From contig NC_037089.1 of assembly GCF_002994745.2 (NCBI RefSeq), positions 87,196,347 to 87,260,346 of the forward strand: a stretch of DNA of 64,000 bases, read 5' to 3'. The position numbers and the translations under genes were made by a program. Positions 1-11,659 of the stretch are shown here, in pieces. Each line of letters begins with the position of its first letter. Within the stretch, counting starts at the first letter, position 1. The DNA is from Rosa chinensis (taxonomy: Eukaryota > Streptophyta > Magnoliopsida > Rosales > Rosaceae). The notes beneath the pieces were generated by a model that was not told where the DNA came from, did no database searches, and saw nothing but the letters and a program-made list of their open reading frames with translations.

Positions 1-1417
1 TATTTATAACTTTTACTCTTATAATGTTGTAGTATATGAGTTGAAAGCTGTTTTCTCTAAGTTGTATACTTTTGCAACATCAAGAAGACCATATTCTTCA
101 TCAGGACTGATCTTCAAATCCATTTGTGAATTAAATCTAATTTTCTTCAAATTCGGGGAAATCTCGAGTGGATATTGACATTGTTGATTGTTTATGACCC
201 AAACACACAGATAGATCATGCAAGCTTTCCACCTTCTCCCACTTTTTATGAGTGATGGTCCACTGATCCACTTATAAAACTTCACCGAATCACTCTATCA
301 ACAATGCGCCAATGAGAGTTTACACTTCCGTCGTAGTTGAGTACCTCATTTGAAGGTTGAAATTCCTTTGTTTAATTTGATGGGATAGGTATCCCCAAAG
401 TTCCGAGCTTCCATTTTAATTACCAGACAATGCTAATACAAATAAATGGAATACGATATCACGATACAATTTATGTTGCGAGCCTATGTGAATCCATGTG
501 TGCTGTCTCGATGCATGCTTACAAAATGCTAGACTGCTAGTCTTTCAGTCTTTCTTCTTGTACATCTGAAATTAATTGGTACATCATCACAGTGAAAAAT
601 TTATTGTTGTGACACGGGTTAGCTGAGATATGATGAGACCTTTAACAAACAGACGTCTCTGGAAATAATACATATAAAACGAACCTAGAAACCAATCGTC
701 GGTGATCTGCCGGGGTTCAGAAACCTAAGATCGTGTTCTTGTTGCAAATCACCAGCCACCCACGTGACGAACCTAGAAACCAACAGGGGTTCGATCAGAA
801 ACCCCCCCTCCCTCCCTCAATCAACCAGATTTAGGTAATTAATGGATACTTTGTGTAAAACTATCTGTAAATTACAGACTCTCAGCTAATTACACCCCCA
901 CCCCCCAAGATTGCGCAGTAACTAATGCAGTCTTAAATAATGTATTTAATATATAAAAATTCAAAAGTTTGATAAAGAAAAAAATCAAAATTAATAAAAA
1001 CAAACCAAGACTAAGTCGTAGAAAATAGTAATTAACTCTCATGGTTATGTACTCACCTAAGAAACCTATCATTAAGTATTTACTCAAATTGAAAAGAATT
1101 TATTTAATGAAATTCAATAATATATAGAAAATCGGAGATGTATGGAATTGGCGTTACATTATGTTTATGTTTAGTATTGGCCAAAAAATTCCTATATCAC
1201 TCATTGGTAAGAGCTTTAAAGTATTCCATCTTTTGAGCTTCATCAACTCATGATAAACGTTGAAAAATAACTTAACAAAATGAGTTGCCAATCGTTGTTC
1301 TAAAAAAAAAAAAGTTGTACATTGGTAGTAAGCCTATATATTTCTCGACCCCCCAAGTTACAGATTTTGATTCCGCACCTGCCAATGGTCATGATCAAAA
1401 TCTTTAAACACGCCCTT
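1..1417. other. Gene-free stretch
   Basis: No gene can be supported here. A minus-strand open frame at 19-285 (88 codons) could be a scrap of a coding exon, because its end runs towards the window edge, but I recognise no family in it. The rest is AT-rich, with poly-C near 805-812 and 895-905 and a poly-A run near 1300. Confidence 0.5.
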
Positions 1418-1760
1418 AATTATGTAAACCTTTTTCTCTGCAGGGTGATGGAAGCAGGGAGCTATCATCATCATCATTTAATTGCTCATGCACAAGGGAG
1501 TTCAGCCGTGGATGCAACGATGTGCGGTAGGGATACAAGATTTTTCCGTGTAATTCCAAGAAGGAGATCGAAAAGGCTTTAAAGCGAAAAATGTCAACAA
1601 ACTTAGGAAGCTTTTGCAAGATCAACTCTAACAGTTCGGGGTGGAGCTCAGACCAGTTTGGTGTTGTTGGGCACTGGTTGCCTGAATGGCTGAATCCCTC
1701 CACCTTTTGGTGCAACAATTTGAAGTTCTTTATCAGCCATTTCAGACTTCAGACAATGCA
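1418..1760 (-). pseudogene. F-box gene fragment (N-terminal, frameshifted)
   Basis: On the minus strand an F-box start can be read: WSELHPELLELILQKLP, then FVDIFRFKA, at about 1650-1570. This is the usual first half of an F-box domain, which binds SKP1 in SCF ubiquitin ligases. The preceding codons, which read PVPNNTKLV up to about 1648, lie in another frame, so a frameshift separates leader and F-box. Downstream the frame leaves the family pattern after FRFKA, and no substrate-binding half (kelch, LRR or DUF295) follows. It is a truncated, broken copy. Confidence 0.5.
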
Positions 1761-2067
1761 CAAAGCCAACTGGGACTTCCAAGTATTTATATAAAGATGC
1801 TAGCAGTAGTAAGGATCCTATTAGAATTAGGGAGAGTAGCTTTATAGAATATGAACTTGCATGCATACTCTCTGGAGAGTACGTTATCGCCACTATAATA
1901 AAACTTACTCTCAAATCTTATAAATACAGATGTATGTGCATTCACGCACTGTCTAGATTTGGGTCGGGGATTTTATTCTACTACACCATCTCAACAACAT
2001 ACAGATCAGATATTTAATACAGCAATAAAGCAAACTAAATCCTAATTTACAGCATACAATAAATGGA

Positions 2068-2121
2068 AACTTATATAATATATAATATATAATATATAAT
2101 ATATAATATATAATATATATG
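2068..2121. repeat. AT-rich 7-base microsatellite
   Basis: Seven-base units of the type ATATAAT are repeated about seven times in tandem. It is a simple sequence repeat with no coding content. Confidence 0.8.
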
Positions 2122-4444
2122 CAATCTTTAATTACACAAGAATTCATAGCTGAAATCAACTTAACGCCAATTTCGCTAGGAGTGATGTCTGATATTAATC
2201 CTAATCGATTCTGCTATATTTAACAGTTTATATTCGACTGGTACCATCAGTCCTAGACCGAACCAGGCCCATTACCTTTAGCTAGAGGAGCAAAGGTCAT
2301 AGAATTGCAAGTGAACTGACGATGACTCATGCAATCTATAGAACTACCCACGTACCAAATAGGCCATGAAGTGAATAAAAGGACAATTTAATTAGAGAAA
2401 CTACTTCTTAATTACATCTTAGAGAGACAAACAAATGAATTAATAATCAAGATGCTCATACTGCATAAGAAAACCAAGAACGTACTTGATTACATACCAG
2501 ACTCGAAATAGTACATGCATGGTGTTCAAAACGTTGCCGATCACCGGGTTATATATATATATATATTGCTTAATCTTTGCATATTCCTGATCCCTCGCGT
2601 TAATTGATCACCACGCACTGGAATGAAGTTCAACACACAGTAGCACCACTCTCAAACCCTAGTTAACTTGGTCTACGTACATGTCCACCCTTGCAGCCAA
2701 TGTGCTTAATCTGTTCTGTACATCTCCAGCTAGCAGAAACTTGGGTACTACTTCAGCACTCCACTTCTAGCTAATATGTATCTTGATCAGTTTCATTGCT
2801 TGCTTGCCTTAGAAACTTTTCAATATATTGATACTTACCATGCATTCATACATATATACACTTAAACTCCATCCATCATTACTCATCAACTGTTCAATTA
2901 TCTCTTCAAATCCTCAGAAGCCGCCTCTTCCGTCCAAATGAAATTAACCTGTTACATATATCAATATTGGATATCGTTAATTGAGGAAACAACATTGCAA
3001 AGGACAATTGTTAATATGTAATGAAGAAAAAAAATTAAATGTCTAGTTTATGTAGAACTCTGGAAAATAGTAGAGATAACTATCCATGAAATATATAAGA
3101 GGCACTAATTAAAACTCTAATACAATATTAACCCATGGCAGGGTAACTGTAGTGGTTAATCCTCCCTCAATCCAATCAAAAGTAAAATAAAAAATAAAAA
3201 ACAAAAAAACGAAGCAGATGATTTTGCTAGGAGAGTGATTTGTTAAACTATTCCTATCATCAGATTGCAAACGCCATTTAATTACCTAGGCCAGGAACAA
3301 ATGATTTTAATCAAACTTAGATGATAAGCACGGCGGCTGAGCTGAATCTTATTGGCTATATATTGATCAACACTATTCAATATGTATATGTATGTGATTG
3401 AGATAACGTGTCTGCATACTCTATTATTCCAGCTGAGCTGGAACCATGAACACAGGAGTATGTATGCATGAATTAAATATAATTAGAACGAGATGGAAGA
3501 TTATCATGATCATGACGTGACCTGTATTGATAAAACTGAAAACAGCAGGAAAAGAGAGGCACGTACAAATAAGTGACACAACAGTGTCGAATAATGCAAC
3601 TTAAATGAAGGACCAAGTTGCTAGGTTGGAGGATTCGAAATTAATCCACATTATCGTATCCTTAGTAAAGCCATTTATATATAGGCTGGGCAACCAATAC
3701 TAATTTGGGATCAGGAACCTGAAGCTAAATGAAAGGCAGCATATATAATTATATATATATATATATATATTACTTTAGTCCCGTTTTGGTAGTCATTAAT
3801 GTTGTACTCAATTAGTTGTGTTAAACTATTATTGGATCAAATCCAAATGTGGAAAATAATAAAGCAAACAAACTTACTACCTCATTGTATACCATTATTG
3901 TATTTAAGTTAAACTGTTTAATTCTCAAAAAAAAAAAAAAGTTAAACAACAATTTAGCACAACTTAGTGAGTACCTACTTGAACATTCATGAATGTATGT
4001 TAATCAGTTAATTGGAGTTTAAGTACGTAAATTGTTACTTTATTGTATCTTAACAAAAAACAAGTATCAACAATTGTTCTAGTGGCATATGTCTTAACGA
4101 ATTATTTTTATAATAATAATAATAGAATATGATGGTTATGAAAGGATCACATTGCAAATTTTCTTCTACTATTTATTTACTATTTTTATCAAGGATAAAG
4201 GTGGGCTAAGGGTTCTTTTTTTAAAAAAAAATTATAGATGATAAAAAACTTACACCCATTTTTGTTATATATTCATCCTATATATTTCTCATCAATGTGA
4301 CACCTTACAACTATCTCCCTTATAATTCTACTAGTGCTCCTTAAATTACATAGTACATTTTCATTTTAGAGCTCAATCACCACCAATTACCGAGTCTGTA
4401 CACAATTATCCTGCCGTACATATAACTACTGCTGTTCTAGGTAG

Positions 4445-4570
4445 GCATTATATGTTACCCTCCCATAAGTAATGAAACATATAATGCAATCTTTATCCTC
4501 CCATAAGTAATGAAACATTCTAGAAGAGCATTATATGTTACCCTCCCATAAGTAATGAAACATAGTATGC
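4445..4570. repeat. Duplicated hairpin unit
   Basis: Two direct copies of a unit of about 43 bases, at 4445-4487 and 4528-4570. Each starts with GCATTATATGTT and ends with its inverted match (AACATATAATGC, or AACATAGTATGC in copy 2), so each can fold into a 12-base stem around the loop core CCTCCCATAAGTAATG. The same core occurs a third time between them, at about 4497-4515. Confidence 0.7.
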
Positions 4571-5274
4571 AATCTCACTTTTGTACTCTAAAACATATTT
4601 TACTATAAGAGTATAGTTTAACTATGTGTACCTACTTTGACCTTCCATCTTGGAATTACTCCCACATCTACAAGACTACAAGTCTTATATATGAACCATT
4701 TCCATATAATTTTTTGTTCCGTATATTTGGAATGAAGCTAGCAGCTAGGATCAGTTTAATTTTCTCTGTATGTGATACTTCAGTTTGCTCAGTTACCCTC
4801 GGCCAGGCTTTAAATCAGTTCATGATGGTGATGGACCCAAATTAAAAGAGGCCAGGCAAGGGAGCACAGTAAAAATAATAATGGGGTCACATTACTGACA
4901 AGATTAATGACTAGACTCAAACCAATAGGCCAGTCGGATTTCGTCTTTTATCATTTTACCTTACCTGTCAACAACATCACAAAAGGAAGAGGGTATTAGA
5001 TCTATTGCTTAATTATCTCATATGCAACGAGAGGCATCAAATTTAGAGCATTCTTAATATAGCTAGATTCATAATTCTACCTACCTAAGACCTTATCGTA
5101 TATGTTTGAGCTAGCTTAATGCTCGTTTAATTTGCCTTAATCCATAGTGTTTATCCAAAATCCAAAAAGCAAGATTTGATTAAAGTTTCTTGTTAGTGTA
5201 AGCCTTTGTGATTAGAAGAAGCATTATATACCTTATCATCTCGACCTATAATTCCTGGCTCAGTCTTTAACCTC

Positions 5275-6183
5275 TTAGATATGTAGTGGAGCTGCATCAA
5301 CGGCCAGAGTGAGCGCAGCTTTAACGTCGAGCCTCCATGCAAATCCTCCTCCGTCCATTCTCCACAAATCACAAGGCACCATTTGCGAGTGGTAGTACTT
5401 CTCCTTCTCCTTGTTGCCCACAGTGTATCTCAGCTTCACCTGGCACGTAAACGCCGAGTGGGTATACGGCAGCTCCTCGTTCATCGCTAACCACACGGCT
5501 ATCTCCGGCAACTGTTGCTGCCACGCCATCATCACCATCCTCCTGAACGCTCCGTTCAGCCACCAAACCCTGTTCCAACCGTCGGAGACGAACCCCGGAC
5601 ACGTGTCAACATCCAGACTCCTCATTCTCTCCTCGTCCGTAGTGATGATTCCCAACCCTTGAGGAGGTGGAGCCTTCATGCATGTGCCTGTCACGCACTC
5701 CACTGTCACCCACGACTCCACTCCTCCCATCTGGTCCATCAACGCCGCCGGATCCGCCGCCGAATCCGCTCTCATGTAATTCTCTCTTCCGATCTTACTA
5801 AGACTCAACCACTGATGATTTGTGCCGATACTAGAATCAAACTCACAACTAGATCCGCCGTCCGTCGATTGGTCACTGCTGTAGTCGCCGCTCTTCTCGA
5901 TCTCCGGCAACAGCTGCAGTGTCACCACTCGTTTACTGTCCACCCTCTCTCTCCCACTCTCCTCCTCGCCGTTAACATTCTTACGAACCCTAACGTACTT
6001 CCTCTTGGTTCTCCCCCTGGAAGCGAGCGCGTTACTCCTACCCGTCGGCGGCTCACCCGAATCTGACCCTCCGGTGACTGGCTTCGGCGCAATCGGCCGG
6101 AATCTCAGCATTATCTGATTCAACACATACTTATCCTCCGCACCGCTTATCATACGGCGCCACCCTTCTCCACCTCCTTCCAT
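5275..6183 (-). CDS. Plant-specific unknown protein (DUF7950-type), copy 1
   Basis: Intronless frame of 302 codons on the minus strand. Its function is not known to me. The N-terminal motif IMLRFRPIAPKPV (residues 24-36) is followed by a basic run KRKYVRVRKN (about 60-69) that could be a nuclear targeting signal. The middle is low-complexity and acidic or serine-rich. The C-terminal half (about 150-302) is a conserved Trp- and Cys-containing domain with VESWVTVE, CPGFVSDGWNRVWWLN and a final part rich in aromatic residues. I believe this domain is catalogued as DUF7950, but that is from memory. A paralog with the same order of motifs lies upstream at 8205-9098, so this is a tandem duplicate. 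The opposite strand also has open frames across this gene, but they show no family features. Confidence 0.85.
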   Translation of the reverse strand: MEGGGEGWRRMISGAEDKYVLNQIMLRFRPIAPKPVTGGSDSGEPPTGRSNALASRGRTKRKYVRVRKNVNGEEESGRERVDSKRVVTLQLLPEIEKSGDYSSDQSTDGGSSCEFDSSIGTNHQWLSLSKIGRENYMRADSAADPAALMDQMGGVESWVTVECVTGTCMKAPPPQGLGIITTDEERMRSLDVDTCPGFVSDGWNRVWWLNGAFRRMVMMAWQQQLPEIAVWLAMNEELPYTHSAFTCQVKLRYTVGNKEKEKYYHSQMVPCDLWRMDGGGFAWRLDVKAALTLAVDAAPLHI

Positions 6184-6910
6184 TGATGGCTTGGCTTGGC
6201 TTGGCTACGCCTCCTCAACTAACATCCATATCTCCTTTCACTTGAATTTTCAATCCACAATTTATTTTTCCAATTATGGGCCAAGTCCCAGTGAAGAAAC
6301 AAACATGTACAATTCCCACCTGGCTAGGGCTACAACTACGCATTCTTATTGGTCAGCTTCCTGGGGAGTGGGGTCCGCAGTGAAAGTTGCATATCCGGGG
6401 CGTAATTGAGTAGATGGTCCCACACGAGATACCAATCAGAGGGAAGCAGGTGTCAGCACTGGCCGAAAGGAAAGGGACACGTGGGACTGCCTCGGGCTTA
6501 GCGTTCAGTGATGCTGGCCCCGTTGGGTAGGTTCGAGAAGGCACAATACGTGGTCGTTTTTTATTAGGAAAGAACATCAAAATTCTTGTTTTAAAAACGA
6601 CCCCGAAAAAGTTTCCACGCGACAAGGGCCGCGTGAGTCACACTGCGTGATAGAAGGGTAGCCGGGGAGGGAGGCACGTGAGGGGCGTGAGAGTGGAGCA
6701 GGGTTGGGTTTGGTTGTGATTGGTCACTTTTTGACCAGGACGCGTGGTTGGTCCGATGGGCTTGTGAATCTTTTGGGTTTGATTTTTTACGTCATCCGGG
6801 AAACCCGACAAAATTTTTGTTTAATTTATTTTTCCAGAAAAGGAAGGGAAATTTTTCCATTAGTAGGCCGTACCTTTCATCTCTAATCTCTAAGAATCAA
6901 GTTCCACGTG
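6184..6910 (-). promoter_or_regulatory. Upstream region of copy 1 with G-boxes
   Basis: Upstream of the start codon at 6183 there are three CACGTG cores, near 6477, 6676 and 6903, plus several CACGCG/CGCGTG-type sites. Part of this stretch (about 6420-6500) lines up with 9300-9420 upstream of the second paralog, including GGTCCCAC and GGGACACGTGGG. G-boxes are bound by bZIP and bHLH factors and occur in ABA- and light-responsive promoters; regulation by these signals is inference. Confidence 0.55.
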
Positions 6911-8204
6911 GTTTATACTTGCTGGTTACGACCACGAAAGACGAATATATATAATCTGCGTCACTTACCCCACTAGCCTCGGAATTTTATATCACAACAT
7001 TAACAGTTAACACTTAACAAGGAAAGTTTGTTAGTATTTACCGTACTCTGTGAGTAACTTTTATATGAATAGTAATATTTATTACAAAAGTTTTATGAAA
7101 AAAAGAAGAAAGAATATAGCATTATGTGTGGGACATATCCCTTCATACTATATATGGACATTATTCACATGTTACAGGTATAGGAACTTTCCACTTCCAA
7201 AGATATTTCAAATCCTTTCGAATTAGTAATTGGTGTAAACAAACATTAGCAAAATGAGTGGTTATATACTAGAATTAATAAAAGCCTTGCTTGATGTTGT
7301 CAGCTGTTATTCTAGAAGTTCAGGCATACTCAAAATTCTGTTGGAAGATAATGATATTCTGTCCGACAAACTGATGCGCTGTGAATGTAAGGAGGTGTAT
7401 CGCTCATTTAGTTTTAAATTAATCTTAATAAGATAAAATCCGTACACTTCGTTGAATTATATATTTCGTTGTTTTCAACAAACTGAGTATCTTTTAAAAA
7501 AAAAAAATTAACAACATGCATTTTCCTATAAAAGAAAAATAAACAAACTAGAAATTTATATCATAAACTGAAAGAGAAATATCACTGAACTGAATGCTTA
7601 CTGATCTATATGAAAAGTTAAGATGTTTATCTAAATAACGTCGATGCCCTTCTTGACTTTTCAAAATTTATACCCATATACAAGTTCTAGGGACAATGTC
7701 TCACCATAATATATAAAAATGCACGAGATATAGGGATGATCTTTCACCCAAAAGATATTAAAAAAAAAAAACAGAATAATGCCAGTAATTTCCCCAGGGT
7801 CTCTATATATATAAAAGGCTATAGGTAGCTAAATGGGCACCGGTATTTGTGTTTTGCTTCTCATACACTATCAACCTTTTGTGGTTTAGCTAGTGCTAGA
7901 TAGCTGGAATGATGCTGTTCTTTTCTGGGTTTACTACTATCGTTTCAAAATTACTACCAAATCCAATAAGAAAAGCCAATAAAGGTCACCAGCTCCCTTA
8001 CGTAATTCTGGTTCAATCTTAAATACTTGGGTATATCTACTGATTCTACTCCCTATATATACCACTATACCTTTTGCTTGATTGACCTTTCTTCTCTGTG
8101 TTTGGTTTTGTTTACTACTGATCGATCAAAGCTTAGATTGTAGAAGCAAGAATAATATGCATATATTATACCTGATAATAGCAAGCACCAGCTGGTCTTT
8201 AATT
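6911..8204. other. Spacer between the tandem paralogs
   Basis: AT-rich spacer of about 1.3 kb with no recognised gene. A short plus-strand frame at 7254-7436 has no family features. The part next to 8204 should carry the 3' untranslated region of the second paralog. Confidence 0.5.
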
Positions 8205-9098
8205 TTAAAGACCCAAACTGAGCGCAGCCTTCATGTCCAGCCTCCAAGCCAACCCAGCACCCTCCTGCATCCTCCACACATCACAGGGGACCATTTTCGA
8301 ACACTTCTCCTTCTGCCACATGTACTGCAGCCTCACCCTACAACTGAACGCCGAGTGCCCATTTGCCGGCAACTCCGCCTTCGTGACCAGCGAAACCCTC
8401 ACCTCCGGTGACTGCCCGTCACAGTAGTAATTCCCCCCTTGCCTCACCATGTCCTTATAGGCGTCGTTCACCCACTGAACTCTGTTAAAACCGTCTGATA
8501 TAAACCCAGGACACGTGTCCTTCTCCAAACTACCTGCTTTCTCCCTGTCCGTACAACCTAAGCCTCGAACATCCATGCACGTGTCTGTCACGCTTTCCAC
8601 CGTCACCCACGACTCCACAGCCAGCACCGGAGCCGCTGCCACCAACCTCCGGTCAGATCCAGCCACCGCATCCGTTATCTCCGGCCAGCTATTCAAAGTT
8701 CGCGTGTTCACCCATAGGTGGTCCTGAATATGCGGGTTTTTCTCAGCCGCCTGGTCAATACTCAACCAAGATCTACCACCTGAAGTATCTCCGGAGCCTC
8801 TTTCTCCGGGCAACAGCTGAAGCGTGATGGTGGTCGAGTCCATGACACCGCCTTGTAGATCTCCAGTTGAAGATCTGCTACCTTTCTTGGTCCGAATGTA
8901 CTTCCTCTTAACTCTCTTACTCGGAGAATACAAGCTTTTGTTCTTCCCCTCCGGGACAATCTGACCTGAACAGGATGCTCCGAGGACCGGTCTGGGTGCG
9001 ATTGGACGGAATCTGAGCATTATCCGGTTAATAACCGTTTTTTCTTTTCCACCTCCACCGCCAGCTGCCGCGTGCCATCCATCTCCGCCGTCCATCAC
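8205..9098 (-). CDS. Plant-specific unknown protein (DUF7950-type), copy 2
   Basis: Intronless frame of 297 codons on the minus strand, paralogous to the gene at 5275-6183. It shares IMLRFRPIAPRPV (residues 26-38), a basic run around KRVKRKYIRTKKG, TITLQLLPGE in the middle, VESWVTVESVTDTCM, and CPGFISDGFNRVQWVN in the C-terminal domain. The two copies differ mainly in the low-complexity middle. The start codon at 9098 is preceded by a long (TC)n tract in the presumed 5' untranslated region. Both copies look intact and both keep a long promoter-like region, so both may be expressed. The biochemical role is unknown. Confidence 0.85.
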   Translation of the reverse strand: MMDGGDGWHAAAGGGGGKEKTVINRIMLRFRPIAPRPVLGASCSGQIVPEGKNKSLYSPSKRVKRKYIRTKKGSRSSTGDLQGGVMDSTTITLQLLPGERGSGDTSGGRSWLSIDQAAEKNPHIQDHLWVNTRTLNSWPEITDAVAGSDRRLVAAAPVLAVESWVTVESVTDTCMDVRGLGCTDREKAGSLEKDTCPGFISDGFNRVQWVNDAYKDMVRQGGNYYCDGQSPEVRVSLVTKAELPANGHSAFSCRVRLQYMWQKEKCSKMVPCDVWRMQEGAGLAWRLDMKAALSLGL

Positions 9099-9680
9099 TC
9101 TCTTTAGAGGATCTAGCTACCTGATCTCTGGCTCTTTCACTCCCTCTCTCTCTCTCTCTCTCTCTCTGGCTCTCTCTAGTTTCCGGTAGCTGAAGCGAAA
9201 ATCATAGAAGGCCAGCGTGGTGGCTGGAAGAGGAAGCACCACCTGTCCTGTCTAGGGCACCCCCCTCTCTCCAACAGTGCTCGCACGCCATTGGCTGATT
9301 CGTTTAAGGAGCGGGTCCCACTCTAAATTGAGTTCTGTGTTTGGGGGCCCCACGTACTGGCCAATGAGGTGTGGGAGGGTGTGAAGCACTCTGGATAAAG
9401 GAGGGACACGTGGGCTTTGGTTTAGGCAGAGCATCATTTTCCAATTGAAATGGAAACGGGTTTCTATTTTTTTTTTTTTTTTTTAACCAGAAATGTTCGA
9501 GAATCGGCACACGTGGTTTGACGAGATTAGCCAAAGTAAGTAAAATCTCCTCGTACCAAAACAATTGAGGCGCGTGGGCGCGTGGCTCTAACAGTTCTGA
9601 TTGATTGGACCACTTTCCTTTTACTTGGTTCAATGAAAACGGTGACGCGTGGCTGGCCCCCCCACTCTTCCAGCTCAAAC
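9099..9680 (-). promoter_or_regulatory. Upstream region of copy 2 with (TC)n and G-boxes
   Basis: A pyrimidine tract, (TC)n at 9141-9166, lies about 45-70 bases from the start codon, typical of plant leaders. CACGTG cores occur at about 9407 and 9508, with CGCGTGG sites near 9575 and 9645. The block around 9300-9420 resembles that upstream of the first paralog, so the duplication included regulatory DNA. Confidence 0.5.
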
Positions 9681-11450
9681 TTACCGAATAAAGTTACCTT
9701 TTTTTTTTTAATTATTAATTTTTTTTAAGGAGAGAAGCACCAACAAAACTGAATTAGGGTTTTAAATATCTGCGATATTTCTTATATCTTTTTTTTTTTT
9801 CGATAGATTGATATATCTAAAAGGATAAATATCTTATCTTTTACCGTTTCTGTGAAATTTCTCTGACATCATCAAATATCCCTGATATATTAGATATTTG
9901 CGATATATCCCCGATAAAGTGAAGAAATATCCGTAAAATTTGAGGTAAAAATTAAAAAAAAAACTCAGTAATTCTCTAAATGAAAATCTGTGTGAATAGT
10001 GATTTCCTAAAGACAAATCTGAGTGAGGAGAAATCCCCTCAAGGTGAATCTAGGTGAGCAAAAAATCCTCTCAAGGCGAATCTAGGTAAGGAGAAATACC
10101 TTCAAGGCTATTTTAGGTGAGAAGTAATTCTGTAAAAGTCCAAATACAAATCTGTGTGAAGAGAGATTTGGGACTGTGTAGTCTGTGACTATGTCTGTAA
10201 CTCTGTATGTAGTTTGTAACTCTGTAGTTGAATAATAGAAAGAATATAAAGCCATAAAAGTTCAATTATTCAAATGAGGCCAAATGACATTGCAGAAGGA
10301 AGTCAAGAAACAATATATGGATGACATGATGAGAAGAGTGTGTAGAGTATGGATTATTAATTTTTGGCTATACATCTTGAAAAAGTGAGGAATTCAGATA
10401 GTGATGATGTGTAGAGTGGTACAACAACTCCAGATAGTTCTGATGATGGTGGAGAGGGTGGAAGCGGAACAGGTGGTGGAGGTGAAAGATATGAATATGG
10501 ACAATCTTCTGTGGATGGAGGATTCCAATTTACATGTGAAGGTAATTTTGATCATACCACCCAAGATGAAGACCACAGAGTGAGAACAGTTGGTCATGGT
10601 GCTCAAGATAAGACCCGATATGGGAGGAGGACTAGAGGTGCAACTGATGATCAAAGTACCCCATATGATGTTTCTTCAATTGCCTTAAGTTTTAACTCTA
10701 TCAGTTTATGCACAGAGCGTAGTGGGATCTCAAATGAATCTCATGAAGACAACAATCAATTTGGTTATGATGCTTATGGATATAATCAATATGGAGAAGT
10801 ATATGATCAATCATCCAGTTGAGTTCATCCTTATTATCCCCTTATAGGGGAAACAGTTGGTAACTCTAAAGAGATCTATAACTATCATGTTCATCACTAC
10901 AATTCGCACTGTATGAGTCATATGTCTTGGTCTGATTATTGCACTTTCATAGACCAGCGAGCGGCTTTCAATCGCCTAGAGTCTCTTTTTGGATGTAGAT
11001 GAAGTTGACATTTATATGTATTTATATGTAGTTCTAAATTTCTAATAAATTGACTTTTTTCAAAAATGACATTTGTTACCCTGTATCCCCGATATTTCTG
11101 ATATCTCCCTTTTTTTAAGTACTGATACATATGAAGATACCGATATTTAAAACCTTGAACTGGAGACCAGATAACATAAAGCATATTTTTTTATTAGTAA
11201 AAAACATATTGTTTGTAAACATTAACGGTTGAGGTCCGTTGATTTGCTGATTCACTTACATTACCGGTGCACAGAAGAATTCTTCGAGAATAAGTACACA
11301 TGGTTTGACTAGATTACCCAAAATGAGTAAAATCTCGTTCAGAAAACAGTTGAGGTTAGTGGATGCGTGGCGGAAATAGTTCGGATTGATTGGACCACTT
11401 ACCTTTTTCTTAGATCAATGAAAATGGGGATGCGTGGTCGGGCCTCTCAA
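9491..11450. repeat. Direct repeat of promoter-like DNA flanking a transposon
   Basis: The stretch 9491-9660 recurs, diverged, at about 11280-11450. Shared landmarks are CGAGAAT, ACACRTGGTTTGAC, AGTAAAATCTC, GATTGATTGGACCACTT and TCAATGAAAA, in the same order. The two copies flank the transposon-like insert at 9757-11154, so a promoter segment was duplicated and its two copies now lie about 1.8 kb apart. Confidence 0.65.
9757..11154. mobile_element. Decayed DNA transposon with terminal inverted repeats
   Basis: The left end reads AGGGTTTTAAATATC and the right end is its near inverted match (GATATTTAAAACCT). Both sub-ends are full of ATATCCCCGATAT-like words that pair with each other. The flanking 8-mers (CTGAATTA and TTGAACTG) match at only 5 of 8 positions, so an old hAT-type 8-bp duplication is possible but unproven. 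Inside, a plus-strand frame around 10400-10822 encodes a Gly/Asp/Tyr-rich tail (SSDDGGEGGSGTGGGG, then tyrosine- and asparagine-rich repeats), like the tails of some plant hAT transposases. No catalytic domain is readable, so it is a deletion derivative. Confidence 0.5.
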
Positions 11451-11659
11451 ACGTACCTTTTTCTCAAACAAATAAAATAAAGTTAACTTTTTTTCTTTCT
11501 AAAAGACAATATTTAGTGCACTGACAAACACTTGCACTAACAAATATGAATAATTAGATAACATAAGTTTTTTTTTTCTTACTAAAAAACAAATTGTCTA
11601 TAAATATCAACGGTTGAGATCCGCGTATTTGCTGATTCACTTGTACTGGCGGTGCATAG
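11169..11659. repeat. Direct repeat, about 105 bp, offset 387
   Basis: 11169-11274 and 11556-11659 are diverged direct copies. Both begin AGATAACATAA, then a T-rich run, then ACGGTTGAG, TTTGCTGATTCACTT and GGTGCA. Together with the repeat at 11280-11450 this suggests that a segment of about 0.4 kb was duplicated in tandem here. Confidence 0.65.

Larger units (their letters stand above)
1761..5274. other. AT-rich intergenic region
   Basis: No gene recognised over about 3.5 kb. It holds simple repeats: a 7-base AT repeat at 2068-2121, (TA)n near 2550-2567 and 3745-3770, and poly-A near 3928-3942. A repeated hairpin unit at 4445-4570 is listed separately. The last few hundred bases should contain the 3' untranslated region of the minus-strand gene that ends at 5275. 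Confidence 0.5.

Noticed and set aside
5515..6066. Plus-strand open frame of 183 codons
   Set aside because: It is the antisense shadow of the intact unknown-family gene at 5275-6183; it has no family features and its composition is that of a reversed coding strand.
10936..11184. Minus-strand frame of 82 codons
   Set aside because: It covers the inverted-repeat end of the decayed transposon and has only AT-rich low-complexity codons.
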